Of a stretch of 64,000 bases of DNA, positions 1 to 14,736 are shown one piece after another (the stretch's first letter is position 1; each line of letters opens with the position of its first letter). Position numbers and translations under genes: made by a program. The notes beneath the pieces were generated by a model, which did not search any database, was not told the origin of the DNA, and was given only the letters and a program-made list of their open reading frames with translations. This DNA is from Arthrobacter sp. ATA002 (GTDB taxonomy: Bacteria > Actinomycetota > Actinomycetes > Actinomycetales > Micrococcaceae): positions 1 to 64,000 of the forward strand of contig NZ_CP114015.1 of the NCBI RefSeq assembly GCF_026898095.1, given 5' to 3'.

Positions 1-28
1 GTAAGGCCCCGCAACCATGCGGGGCCCT
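1..28 (-). terminator. Terminator-like hairpin after the rRNA operon
   Basis: The 9-bp arms GGCCCCGCA (5-13) and TGCGGGGCC (18-26) form a short-loop hairpin just beyond the 3' end of the 5S gene on the minus strand. Any T tract lies outside the window, so only the stem supports a terminator. Confidence 0.6.
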
Positions 29-67
29 ACTCTCTGAACAACCGGTCAATGTTTCAACCGTAAATAT

Positions 68-185
68 TGTCCGGCGGTGACCTACTCTCCCACACCCTCC
101 CGGATGCAGTACCATCGGCGCTGTGGGTCTTAGCTTCCGGGTTCGGAATGGGACCGGGCGTTTCCCCACGCTATGACCGCCGTAA
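68..185 (-). rRNA. rrf: 5S ribosomal RNA
   Basis: Read on the minus strand, this is a typical actinobacterial 5S rRNA of about 118 nt: it starts TTACGGCGG, carries the conserved CCCATTCCGAACCCGGAAG core and ends with the pairing CACCGCCGG. It is the last gene of the operon 16S-23S-5S. The ends are set by complementarity and may be off by a few bases. Confidence 0.93.
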
Positions 186-494
186 CCCTTCCACCCACAC
201 CACCCCGGCAAACAAACCCCGGGGCGAGGGGAAAACAATGGTCACAACAAGAAACACACACCCCCGGCAACCAGGAAACCCCAGCCACCTCAGCGCGTAT
301 TCCCCATAGGTGAATACAACAATAATAATTCTAAACCATCACACCGCCGGTAAAGACAGTCTGATGACCTGTTCACGGGTGACAAACCACACGGGTTTGT
401 TATCCGGGAACCACATAGTGGACGCAAGCAGCACATGATCTAACATGATCCTTCTCTGGCCGGAACGTTTGAAGTCGTTTCCCGCCCAGATCAT
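186..494 (-). other. 23S-5S intergenic spacer
   Basis: This spacer of about 310 bases is unusually rich in A and C compared with the rest of the window. I see no tRNA fold and no credible coding region in it. It is part of the primary rRNA transcript and should hold the processing stems for the 23S 3' end and the 5S 5' end. Confidence 0.6.
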
Positions 495-5712
<5,218 letters not shown>

Positions 5713-6000
5713 GTGTTACAGACACAGGGCCGGAGCCAAGGAAAATTGGCTGCACAGTCCTGCACTAAATTCGAAACCAGCTAAAAAGCTGCTCCCAGCC
5801 CACGGGGTGGGCGGAAACAGCCAGTTCAACCAATCAAAATAATTGGTATCAATAAACTTGGCACACTATTGAGTTCTCAAACAACAGATGCATGCGAAAT
5901 ACTCGGAGAAACAATCCGTGAAGCGGACGTGTATTTTCTTTTTCTCTTCGCTGCAGTGTTTCTTTATTCTATTTCATCCGGACCGTTTTTGGCAATTCGG
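5713..6000 (-). promoter_or_regulatory. rRNA operon promoter and leader
   Basis: On the minus strand a promoter is visible with -35 TTGCCA (5990-5995) and -10 TAGAAT (5966-5971), spaced 18 bp. Downstream, at 5860-5885, lies TTGAGAACTCAATAGTGTGCC minus its first base, a motif conserved in actinobacterial rRNA leaders and associated with antitermination and processing. The leader is AT-richer than its surroundings. The reading frames crossing it do not look coding. The promoter is seen in sequence; its use is inferred. Confidence 0.75.
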
Positions 6001-6428
6001 GATAATTCCCGAAGACTGCTTTCCTTGATCCGGACGGACCCGCACGAAAATCCCCGGCTTTCCGCTCCGCTGCCCGTGGGCGCGGGATGGATCACCAGGA
6101 TGTTTTTGGTGGGGTTGGCCGCCATGCTCAGGATGTTTTCCAACTCCCGGCCGCGGCGACTTAGAAGACTCTACACGGGGTGGCCGGGCGGTGCAAATCG
6201 GCATTCAGAGCCGGCTCCCGGGCCCGTAGGGGACCCACACCGGGCCCACACCGGGCCCGAAAAATGGGCGCGGCAAACGGCGTCGTTCCCGTTCCCCGTT
6301 CCCCGTTCCCCGTTCCCCGTTCCCCGTTCCCCGAGAATCTCATCCCTGCGGCGGAGCTGCCTGCGTTCGCCCTTTGGCAGGCTTACTGAGCATGTCGGGG
6401 ACCTGCCGCGGCGGAAAGGAACGGACCG
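6001..6428. other. Non-coding interval between rRNA promoter and beta-lactamase-like gene
   Basis: Apart from the tandem repeat at 6285-6332 and an 11-bp duplication (CACACCGGGCC, about 6234-6258), I see no gene. The open frames here shift to low-complexity peptides over the repeats and lack ribosome binding sites. Further rRNA promoters could lie in the first half. Confidence 0.5.
6285..6332. repeat. Tandem repeat of GTTCCCC, six full copies
   Basis: Six exact copies of the 7-mer GTTCCCC run from 6291 to 6332, preceded by a partial GTTCCC at 6285. The array ends about 95 bases upstream of the next gene's start, outside coding sequence. A 7-bp unit is frame-shifting, so it is a likely variable-number locus between strains. 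Confidence 0.9.
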
Positions 6429-7525
6429 GTGGCTGACTCGCACCTTTACTCTTTGCTGGCGGACGTCGTCGATGCGGGGATTTACGGAGTGAACGTTTCC
6501 GTCCGGACACCCGACAGGAACGTCGAGCATTTCGCGGCCGGGGTTGCGGACGCCGAAACCAGAAGGCCTATGGCGCCGAACAGCTACCTCCGGATTGCAA
6601 GCGTGACCAAGTTGTTTACCGCGACCGCTGTTCTCCAGCTGGTAATAGCCGGCCGGCTTGGCCTCGAAACACCTGCAGCGCAGTTTCTGCCCGCAGAGTT
6701 CACTGCAGCCTTAGACGGTGTCAGCATCCGGCAGCTACTGAACCACACGAGCGGTCTCAGCGAGCCGGAACTTCTCCTCTTCCCCTCCATCCGCAGGGGT
6801 TCACTGGAATCGGTGATCCACCATGCCGGCAGGACACTCGAGCCGCTGGCGCTTGCCCGGCTGGGCCTCGAAAACCCGCCGCTGTTCCCGCCCGGCAACC
6901 AGTACTGGTACTCCAACACGAACTATCACCTCCTTGGCCTGGTCCTTGAGTCCGTAACCGGACGCACGGCCTATGACGTCATCGCCTCGGAAGTGCTCGC
7001 ACCGGCCGGTCTGGCGTCGACATATTTTCCCCGGGGAAAGCCCGCCTGCCCAATCCATCGAGTGCCGGATATGACAGCCTGTACCAGCTGGAAGATCCCG
7101 CCGCGGAAATCACCGCATACGACCTGTCCTTCCTCTATACGGCAGGAGCTCTGGTCTCCACTCCCGGCGACCTAAACCGCTTCATGGCCGCCCTGCTCGG
7201 CGGGCGGCTGCTGTCGCCGGAGGCGCTTGGCCAGATGACCACAATGCTCCCGGTCGGTGAGGGGGTCGAGGTGGGTCTGGGGCTGCAGCGGACGATACTG
7301 GAAACTGGAACGTATCTGGCGTCCGAAGGAACCTTTTTCGGCAGCCAAACGGTGGTGATGGCAACTCCCGACGGAACCGGCAGCTGGGTCATGGGCCTGA
7401 ACACCACGAAGTATCAGGAACTGGGTCCCGACGGCTGGCCCCTGCCCCATCCGGCCGATGCCGCTGTTACCGCGCTCGGACGACACCTTAGCGGGAAGAT
7501 AGCCACCAACTACCTCGCCCGGTGA
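6429..7525 (+). CDS. Serine hydrolase of the beta-lactamase / penicillin-binding fold, frameshifted
   Basis: The N-terminal part, from a GTG start behind GGAAAGGAACG, has the family signature S-x-x-K (SVTK, about residues 58-61) followed by a hydrophobic helix, and the second motif Y-x-N (YSNTNY, about 160). After about 7030-7080 the homology moves to another frame (YDSLYQLED, then STPGDLNRF), which continues to 7525. Restoring one base gives about 365 aa, a normal length for class C-like esterases or D-aminopeptidases. The third motif (HxG or KTG) is not obvious; GTFFGSQ occupies that region. The substrate cannot be told. The break resembles other single-base losses in the window. Confidence 0.75.
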
Positions 7526-7561
7526 ACGGCATCCGGTAGCGGAACGACGAAAGGAAACACC

Positions 7562-8209
7562 ATGGCTGCGGCACCGGGGATTCCGCGGGCTCCGCGGGGA
7601 ACGCCCCTCGAGCTTCCCATCCTGCGCGGCTCCCGGGTAACACTGCGCGCCTTCACAGCCGCCGACGTCGTACTTATACAGTCGGCCTCGCAGGATCCGC
7701 TGATACCGCTGATCACCTCAGTCGCCGCCACGGCCGGACAGCCCGAGGCACTGGCCTTCATTGAACGCCAGCATCAGCGGCTGCGCAGCGGAGCAGGCTG
7801 GTCCTTCGCCGTCGCCGATGCGGCCACCAACACCGCCGTCGGGCAAATCGGGCTCTGGCCGGGCCAATCCTCGCGCCGCACCGGCAACCCCAACACGATT
7901 GGCTACTGGATCGGCCCCGAACACCGGAAACGGGGATACGCGGGTGCGGCACTGGAGCTGCTGACCGAGTGGGGCCTGGCTTCTGCGCAGCTGCCCCGGA
8001 TCGATCTGTATATAGAGCCATGGAATGAGGGCTCCTGGCGCACCGCCGAGCGGGCCGGCTACACCCGGGACCGACTGCTGCCCTCCTGGCAGAAGATCGG
8101 CACCCAGTGGAAGGACATGTACCGCTATATCAAGGTCCCGCCCGCCGGCTCCCGGCCGCTCAAAGCCGCTGAAACCGGCCCCAGCAAAAGCACTCCAAAA
8201 ATCGGGTAG
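7562..8209 (+). CDS. GNAT-family N-acetyltransferase
   Basis: The 215-aa protein starts at an ATG behind AAAGGAAACACC. It has the GNAT order: an N-terminal strand (LRGSRVTLRAFTAADV), a central IGYWIGPEHRKRGYAGAAL block matching the acetyl-CoA pyrophosphate-binding motif (R/Q-x-x-G-x-G/A), and a C-terminal PWNEGSWRTAERAGY motif. This arrangement fits the RimJ/RimL subgroup, which acetylates protein N-termini or small amines; the acceptor is unknown. It follows the beta-lactamase-like gene by 36 bases and may be co-transcribed with it. The last 25 residues are a basic, low-complexity tail. Confidence 0.85.
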   Translation: MAAAPGIPRAPRGTPLELPILRGSRVTLRAFTAADVVLIQSASQDPLIPLITSVAATAGQPEALAFIERQHQRLRSGAGWSFAVADAATNTAVGQIGLWPGQSSRRTGNPNTIGYWIGPEHRKRGYAGAALELLTEWGLASAQLPRIDLYIEPWNEGSWRTAERAGYTRDRLLPSWQKIGTQWKDMYRYIKVPPAGSRPLKAAETGPSKSTPKIG

Positions 8210-8216
8210 ACTGGTT

Positions 8217-8313
8217 CGTGGCCCCTCATGTGGTGTCATCCTGTGAACTCCCCCAGGACCGGAAGGTAGCAAGGGTAAGCGGGCTCTGGCAGGTGCATGA
8301 GGGGTCTTTAATT
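8217..8313 (+). ncRNA. ffs: Signal recognition particle RNA, small bacterial type
   Basis: The outer stem pairs GCCCCTCATG (8221-8230) with CATGAGGGG (8296-8304). The apical part contains the conserved Ffh-binding internal loops around CCAGGACCGGAAGGTAGCA and GGGTAAGCGGG, including the GGAA tetraloop. It binds Ffh and takes part in co-translational targeting to the membrane. Its place directly upstream of dnaX is typical for Actinobacteria. A T-rich stretch (TCTTTAATTTTTT) after the stem may end transcription. Confidence 0.93.
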
Positions 8314-8390
8314 TTTTCAGGACCAACCGGTTTTCCCCGCCCCAGATGCCGGGATGCGAACCGTCAGTGCCAACCGATAGGGTTCTATCT

Positions 8391-11300
8391 GTGAGTACAG
8401 CCCTTTACCGCCGCTACCGTCCCGAGAGCTTCGCGGACGTGATCGGGCAGGAGCACGTCACGGAGCCGCTGATGGCGGCCCTCTCCAAAAACCGCGTGAA
8501 TCACGCCTATCTCTTCTCCGGGCCCCGCGGCTGCGGCAAAACCACATCCGCCCGCATTTTGGCCCGCTGCCTGAACTGCGCCGAGGGCCCGACGCCGGTC
8601 CCGTGCGGCAAGTGCGACAGCTGCGTTGAACTGGCCCGCAACGGCTCCGGAAGCCTCGACGTCATCGAAATTGACGCGGCCAGCCACGGTGGCGTGGACG
8701 ATGCCCGCGACCTGCGTGAACGGGCCACCTTCGCCCCGGTTCGCGACCGCTACAAAATCTTCATCATTGACGAAGCCCACATGGTGACATCCGCCGGCTT
8801 CAACGCGCTGCTCAAGATCGTCGAAGAGCCGCCGGAGCACATCAAGTTCATCTTCGCCACCACCGAGCCGGACAAGGTGATCGGCACCATCCGGTCCCGC
8901 ACCCACCACTATCCGTTCCGGTTGGTTCCCCGGAACCGCTGCTGGCGTACCTGGACCGGCTCTGTGCGCAGGAAAACGTTCCGGTGGCGCCCGGAGTCCT
9001 GTCCCTGGTGATCCGCGCCGGCGGCGGCTCGGTCCGGGATTCGCTGTCCGTGCTGGACCAGCTGATGGCCGGGGCCGGCGAGTCGGGTCTGGACTATGAG
9101 CTGGCCGTCAACCTTTTGGGCTACACCCCCATCTCACTGCTCGACGACGTCGTCGACGCCTTTGCAGCCGGCGATTCCGCCACCGTTTTCCGCGCCGTCG
9201 ACCGCGTCATCCAAACCGGCCAGGACCCCCGGCGCTTCGTCGAGGACCTGCTGGAACGCTTCCGCGACCTGATCATCGTGCACGCGATGCCGGACAGCGC
9301 AGCCGCCGTGCTGCGGGGCATGCCCGAAGACCAGATCAGCCGGATGAGCACCCAGGCAACCCAGCTGGGCGGCGCCGAGCTCTCCCGCGCCGCCGACATC
9401 ACCAACACGGCGCTGACGGAAATGACCGGCGCCACCTCCCGCGGCTGCACCTGGAACTGCTCTGCGCCCGCATCCTGCTGCCCGCGGCCGACCAAACCGA
9501 ACGCGGCACAGCAGCGCGCGTGGACCGAATTGAACGGCGCCTGAGCTATGCCGGCGACAGCACCGAGGCCGTGGGCCGCGCGGCTGCCGCATCCTCGCCC
9601 GTTGAGTCCATTCCCGCAGCCCGCCCGACGACGGCGCCGGAGACGCCCGCCGTGGTGGCCGACGCGCCGGCTGACGTGCCGTCGGAACGGACTGCACCCG
9701 CCGTTGCGGAGACCCCGGCTGCGGCCGCCGTCCAGGACAGCTCCCCGTTGGACTGGGGCGGCACCTGGGCCACGGCTCCCGAACCGCAGGCACCGGCACC
9801 GGCACCGACCAACGGTTCCGCTGCTGCTACCACTCAGGACCAGGCACCGGCTACCGCGGGACGCCCCGCAGCCAATGCTTCCCCGGCCGGACAAGGCTGG
9901 CCCGCCGCCAACCCGGACGACCGCACGGCCGTTGCAGCGGAACCCCAGAACCAGGGACATGCTGGCTCCGGACCGTCCGACCAACCTGCTGCCGGCCAGT
10001 GGGGCCAGCAGGCCTCATCTGCTCCTGCTCCCGCACAGGGTGCAGGGTCCGGGGCTGCTCCAGCCCCGGCGGCTGCTGCCGGCGGAGGACAGGTCGAAAT
10101 GATCCGTCGCGCCTGGCCTGAGATCATGGATGCCCTGACCGGAATCCGGCGTGCCACCTGGCTCAACGTGAGCAAGAACGCCAGCCCGAAGTCGTTCGAC
10201 GGGCGAATCCTGGAGCTGGCGTTCAGCAACCAGGGCGCCGCCACCAACTTCAACCGTCCCGACCATCTGGAGAACCTCCGCAAGGCGGTCAGCCAGGTCC
10301 TCGGTGTCGACTGCCAGGTCAATGTGGTGCACGACAGTTCCGCGGCAGCGGGTGAGTCGGGCCCAAAAGCAGGTAGCCGGCTAACCCCGGCGCCGGCTTC
10401 CGCTCAGGTCCAGGCTCCGTCCCAGCACCAGTCCGCACCCGCACCCGCACCCCAGCAGCAGCCTGCGCGCGCACCCCAGCACCAGTTCGCGCCCGAACCC
10501 CAGCAGCCTGCGCGGCAGCAGCAACCTGCACCCGCAACGGCCCAGCCGGCCACGCCGTCCGTTCCCGAGCGGTCCGCGCCCCAGCAGTCCGCGCCACCAG
10601 CGTCAGCGCCGTCGGTTCCTGCCGCCGCTGCACCCTCTCCGGCTCCCGCAACTGCGCCGGCTCCGGCTCCCGCAGCTCCTGCTGCCCCCGAAGCACATGG
10701 TGCTTCGCCTGTGGTTTCAGGACCGGCAGCAGCCGCGGCACTGAACCGGCGGCGCAGCCAAAGTCCCCAGCCCGCGACACGTCAGCCGTCAGCACCGAGC
10801 CCCACCGGCCGGAGCCGCGGGGCAGCACCGGTCGGCGGACCGCTGCCCGAAGACTGGCAGCAGGAACCGCCCGAGGATCCTTATGCCGGCGGTCCGGAAA
10901 GCAACGCCTGGGAACAGGCCGAACCGCCGGCGGACGTTTATTCGGCCGGACACCTTTCAGACACCGAGTGGGCAGCAACCAACTGGGCCGGCACCGGCTC
11001 GTCTCCGGCACGCAACGGCGGCAACGGCGACAGCGGTGAGAGCGGCAACCAGGGCAGCTCCGGTCAGGGCAGCGCCGGCTACCGGACGGCAGCGGGTCCC
11101 GCAGGACCCGGAGCACCCCGAGCACCCGGAGCCGCGGCTTCGCCTCAGGTGGTGCCGCAACCGCAGCAGAATCAGCCATCGACGGCGCCCTCCGGGCAGG
11201 CGTCCGCGCCGGCGGCGCCCTCCGGGCAGGCGTCCGCGCCGTCGTCCGCATCAGGGTCCGCGCCGTCGTCGCTGTCAGGGTCTACGCCCGCGTCCGCACC

Positions 11301-11553
11301 GACATCGTCCGCTCCCCCGGCGGCCGGCAACGGCAACCGTCCGCTGAGCCGCTACCAAAAACTGCTCAATGAAGCCGCCCAGCGCGGCGGCCCGGCAAAC
11401 CCGTCAAGCGGACGCGGCAACGTAAACTTAATCGAAGACATCCCCAGCGCCGACGACATCAGGCTTGAAGATTCAGGACTGGTGGGACGAAAAGCCATTG
11501 AACGGATCCTGGGCGGCCGGCTAATTGAGGAACGCAGCCTCGACGGCCGCTGA
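8391..11553 (+). CDS. dnaX: DNA polymerase III subunits gamma and tau, two frameshifts
   Basis: This is the clamp-loader ATPase of the replicative polymerase. From the GTG start, [13 protein letters not shown] begins the AAA+ module, with Walker [13 protein letters not shown] (about residues 45-56), a zinc site C-x9-C-x2-C-x2-C-like (CLNCAEG..CGKCDSC), and Walker B FIIDEAHM. Single-base losses near 8927 (CCCC before GG) and 9436 (CCC before GCGG) shift the frame; all three pieces align end to end, giving about 1054 aa. The second half is a very long Ala/Pro/Gln/Ser-rich linker enclosing a folded tau-like domain (about residues 570-650) and ends in a conserved tail ([32 protein letters not shown]). 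As the gene is essential, sequencing error is the likely cause. Confidence 0.93.
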
Positions 11554-11624
11554 CCCGGGCCGCCCGGTGCATCCGGCCGCCACAGCGCAGACACAGCGCA
11601 CATCTATCCAGCAGAGAAGGTCAC

Positions 11625-12221
11625 GTGTACGAAGGCGCCGTTCAGGAACTCATTGACGAGCTCGGCAGGCTTCCGGGCATCGGCCCCAAGTCTGCCCAGC
11701 GCATTGCCTTTCACATCCTGGAAGCTGACCCGGACGATATGCGGAAACTGGCGTCCTCCATTGTCACGGTGAAGGACAAGGTCAAGTTCTGCAGTATCTG
11801 CGGCAACGTCACGGAGCAGGAAACGTGCGCCATCTGCCGCGATACGCGCCGGGACCCGACCATGATTTGTGTGGTCGAGGAGTCCAAGGACGTGATTGCG
11901 GTGGAACGCACCCGGTCCTTCCGCGGCCGCTACCACGTGCTGGGCGGAGCCATTAATCCCATTGCCGGGATCGGCCCGGACCAGCTGCGCATCCGGGAGC
12001 TGCTAAGCCGGCTCTCCGACGAGCAAATCTCCGAAATCATCATTGCCACCGATCCGAACCTCGAGGGCGAAGCCACCGCCACATACCTCTCGCGGATGCT
12101 GAAGACCCTGGGCATCAGCGTCACCCGCCTGGCGTCCGGGCTGCCCGTCGGCGGAGACCTGGAATACGCCGACGAAATCACCCTGGGCCGCGCCTTCGAG
12201 GGCCGCCGCAGCATGTCCTAG
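11625..12221 (+). CDS. recR: Recombination mediator protein RecR
   Basis: The 198-aa protein has the full RecR layout: an N-terminal helix-hairpin-helix ([17 protein letters not shown]), a four-cysteine zinc finger ([16 protein letters not shown], residues about 57-72), a Toprim domain ([14 protein letters not shown]) and a Walker-like C-terminal segment. It works with RecF and RecO in loading RecA at gaps. The GTG start follows GCAGAGAAGGTCAC. It lies 71 bases after dnaX, the usual operon partner. Confidence 0.97.
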   Translation: MYEGAVQELIDELGRLPGIGPKSAQRIAFHILEADPDDMRKLASSIVTVKDKVKFCSICGNVTEQETCAICRDTRRDPTMICVVEESKDVIAVERTRSFRGRYHVLGGAINPIAGIGPDQLRIRELLSRLSDEQISEIIIATDPNLEGEATATYLSRMLKTLGISVTRLASGLPVGGDLEYADEITLGRAFEGRRSMS

Positions 12222-12450
12222 CCAACCGGCTTCCCGGCATGGGAGCAGCCCCGGCGGATCCGTGAACGTGACATTAGGTGCATATGTCCCTTCTATTTCG
12301 GCCCGTTCAGACCGCAGGGATAGACTTTTGCTGATCGGCCGCAGCATTTGCGGCCCGGCTTCCCGGGGGCTCCCGGGGAAGAGACCAGATGCACCGCGCC
12401 GAGGACGTCGCCGGGCAGCAAACCGGAAGTGATGCAGAGAGCGTGGACGC

Positions 12451-13736
12451 ATGAGCCTGATAGTGCAGAAATTCGGCGGTTCCTCCGTATCGGACGCCGA
12501 AGGCATCAAGCGCGTCGCCAAGCGGGTCGTGGACACCCACGCCGCCGGTAACGAGGTGGTGGTGGTGGTGTCCGCCATGGGCGATTCCACCGACGAACTG
12601 CTGGACCTGGCCGGACAGATCACCACCGGCGGCAATGCCCGCGAAATGGACATGCTCCTGAGCGCCGGCGAACGCATTTCGATGGCGCTGCTGGCCATGG
12701 CCATCAATGAACGCGGCGGGTCCGCGCAGTCCTTCACCGGCAGCCAGGCCGGCATGATCACCGACGCCATTCACGGCAAGGCACGCATCATCGACGTATC
12801 GCCGCACCGGATCAAGACAGCCATCGAAAAGGGCGACGTCGCCATCGTCGCCGGGTTCCAGGGCATGAGCCAGGAAAGCCACGACATCACCACCCTGGGC
12901 CGCGGCGGATCGGACACCACCGCCGTCGCCCTCGCCGCCGCCCTGGGCGCCGACGTCTGCGAGATTTACACGGATGTGGACGGCATTTACACCGCCGATC
13001 CGCGCGTCGCGCCGTCAGCGCAGAAGATCGACACGATTTCCAGCGAGGAAATGCTGGAAATGGCCGCCTCGGGCGCCAAAATCCTGCATCTGCGCTGCGT
13101 GGAGTACGCCCGCCGCTTCGGCGTCCCGCTGCATGTGCGGTCCTCCTTCAGCCAGCATGAGGGAACCTGGGTGCTGCCCAGCCCCGATGACAAGATCAAG
13201 ATTCAAGAGGAGAACCCTTGGAACAGCCCATCATTTCCGGCGTTGCGCACGACCGTTCCGAAGCCAAGGTCACGGTAATCGGCGTTCCCGACATTCCCGG
13301 CAAGGCCGCGGAGATCTTCGGCATCGTGGCCGGCGCCAACTCCAACATCGACATGATCGTCCAAAACGTGTCCACCCAGGGCTCGGGAAAGACCGACATT
13401 TCCTTCACGCTGCCGATCATTGACGGCAAGGACGCCATCGACGCCCTCAACGCCGCCAAGGCGGAGGTGGGCTTCGACAGCATCGACTACGACGAGCAGA
13501 TCGGCAAGCTCTCCCTGATCGGCGCCGGCATGCGCTCCAACCCGGGCGTTTCGCACCGCTTCTTTGAAGCGCTGCACCACGCCGGCGTAAACATCGACAT
13601 GATCTCCACGTCGGAAATCCGCATCTCGGTCGTCACCGACGCCGCGCTGCTGGATACGGCAGTGCGTGCCGTCCACGCAGCGTTCGGGCTCGACGGCGAC
13701 GCCGAGGCCACCGTGTACGGCGGCACCGGCCGCTAA
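12451..13736 (+). CDS. lysC: Aspartate kinase, frameshifted
   Basis: The enzyme phosphorylates aspartate, the first step toward lysine, threonine, methionine and diaminopimelate. The start [13 protein letters not shown] is the kinase signature; the catalytic domain runs to about residue 250 and two ACT domains follow ([38 protein letters not shown]). At about 13216 the frame breaks at AACCCTTGG; one extra C restores the usual [14 protein letters not shown] junction and a protein of about 428 aa. In related bacteria an internal start near 13218 makes a separate beta subunit, so the second half may still be translated alone. The deletion looks like the other homopolymer losses here. Confidence 0.93.
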
Positions 13737-13777
13737 GGCTCTGCGGGCGCCCGCCGGCGGGGTTCCGGCTGGCGAGG

Positions 13778-13993
13778 TTACTCCGGCTTGCGCGAAACGA
13801 TGTAACTGCTGCCGTCGGCGCGCGTGACGGTTTCCCACAGCGCCTTTTCCTGCGCCTGCTGCTCCTTGAGCAGCTGCTGGTTTTCGTCGGTCATGGGATG
13901 GTCCAGGGAACTGGTCTGTGCCGGACCGAAAATCATCCGGACCCTCCCGGTGGTCCGCATGAACTTCGAGGTAAAGCTCTCTTTGTTCTCCAT
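13778..13993 (-). CDS. Conserved small hypothetical protein, 71 aa
   Basis: I do not recognise a family. The start MENKESFTSKFMRTTGRVRMIFGPAQ is chosen because a GGAAAGG ribosome binding site lies just upstream; an upstream methionine would run through the operator palindrome. The protein is polar, with a basic N-terminal half and a Gln/Glu-rich middle (ENQQLLKEQQAQEKALWE) likely to be helical, and ends in SSYIVSRKPE. It is divergent from the OhrR-like gene and shares its palindromic operator, so it may be under that repressor's control. Confidence 0.6.
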   Translation of the reverse strand: MENKESFTSKFMRTTGRVRMIFGPAQTSSLDHPMTDENQQLLKEQQAQEKALWETVTRADGSSYIVSRKPE

Positions 13994-14041
13994 GTCCTGC
14001 ACCTTTCCGCGACATCTTCCGCCTGCAGCCCATAGTACGCT

Positions 14042-14063
14042 AACCATTAGTGCACTAATGGTT
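14042..14063. promoter_or_regulatory. Perfect 22-bp palindrome, probable OhrR/MarR operator
   Basis: The core ACCATTAGTGCACTAATGGT (14043-14062) is its own reverse complement, extended by one further A/T pair. It sits between two divergent genes, 19 bases before the MarR-type start and about 50 before the small protein's start. MarR-family dimers bind palindromes of this size, so it should repress both directions. The symmetry is seen; binding is inferred. Confidence 0.8.
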
Positions 14064-14081
14064 TTACGAAGGGATAAGGAC

Positions 14082-14537
14082 ATGAGCCGGGCCGATGAGG
14101 ACCTCCTGCTGGAACATCAGCTGTGCTTTGCCCTCTCTGTAGCCTCCCGAAGCGTCGTCGGCGCCTATAAGCCGGTGCTGGAGCAACTGGGTCTGACCCA
14201 TCCGCAGTATCTGGTCATGCTTGCCCTTTGGGAGCAGAGCCCGCGCCGGGTCCGCGATCTCAGCGACACCCTCCTGATGGAGCCTGCCACCCTCTCCCCC
14301 ATGCTGAAGCGGCTCGAGGCAGCAGGCCTGGTGACCCGAAACCGGGCACCCGGCGATGACCGCGCCCTCGCCGTCGAACTCACCGAGGCCGGCCGGGCCC
14401 TCCGCTCCCGGGCCCTGGCGGTGCCCGGAACCATGATGGACCGTCTGGGCCTTGACCGCACCGAAGTGGAGGAGCTCAACAGCATCATGCGCCGCCTGAT
14501 TTCCGCCGCACAATCCGCCCCTGGAACCGAGCGGTAA
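14082..14537 (+). CDS. OhrR-type MarR-family repressor (peroxide sensing)
   Basis: The 151-aa protein starts MSRADEDLLLEHQLCFALSVASR behind AAGGGATAAGGAC. The cysteine at residue 15 in LCFAL is at the position of the peroxide-sensing Cys of OhrR proteins. A winged helix follows (LGLTHPQYLVMLALWEQ, LMEPATLSPMLKRLEAAGLVTR, with the wing at DDRALAVELT). OhrR dimers leave DNA when the cysteine is oxidised by organic hydroperoxide. No ohr peroxidase gene is adjacent, which is unusual; the divergent 71-aa gene is the nearest target. The start is set 19 bases downstream of a perfect palindrome. Confidence 0.85.
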   Translation: MSRADEDLLLEHQLCFALSVASRSVVGAYKPVLEQLGLTHPQYLVMLALWEQSPRRVRDLSDTLLMEPATLSPMLKRLEAAGLVTRNRAPGDDRALAVELTEAGRALRSRALAVPGTMMDRLGLDRTEVEELNSIMRRLISAAQSAPGTER

Positions 14538-14736
14538 CAGCAGGAAGGCGGGTTTCAAAATGCCCGAAACTTTGTCCTGAAAATGGCAACGGACTGATAA
14601 CAATTGCGTGTGCTATGGCAGCCCCGGATTCTCCGCTTTATGGAAAAGCAGGTGGAATTGCCTCCGAACCGCGACTATCCTCCCTAAGGTCCTGTTTACC
14701 CAAGGGCACCCACAGCGCCCCGAGGAGAAGAGTTAC

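Noticed and set aside
6291-6332. CRISPR array
   Set aside because: The unit is 7 bp in direct tandem without spacers, and no cas genes are near.
5869-6492. A 207-codon frame on the plus strand across the rRNA leader and the GTTCCCC repeat
   Set aside because: It covers the rRNA promoter and the conserved leader, becomes a repetitive Pro/Phe/Val peptide over the tandem repeat, and overlaps the start of the beta-lactamase-like gene.
13218-13736. Separate aspartate kinase beta-subunit gene in place of a frameshift
   Set aside because: An internal start is known in some aspartate kinases, but there the alpha frame continues through; here the alpha frame is lost at a short C run, so I treat it as one frameshifted gene and only mention the internal start.
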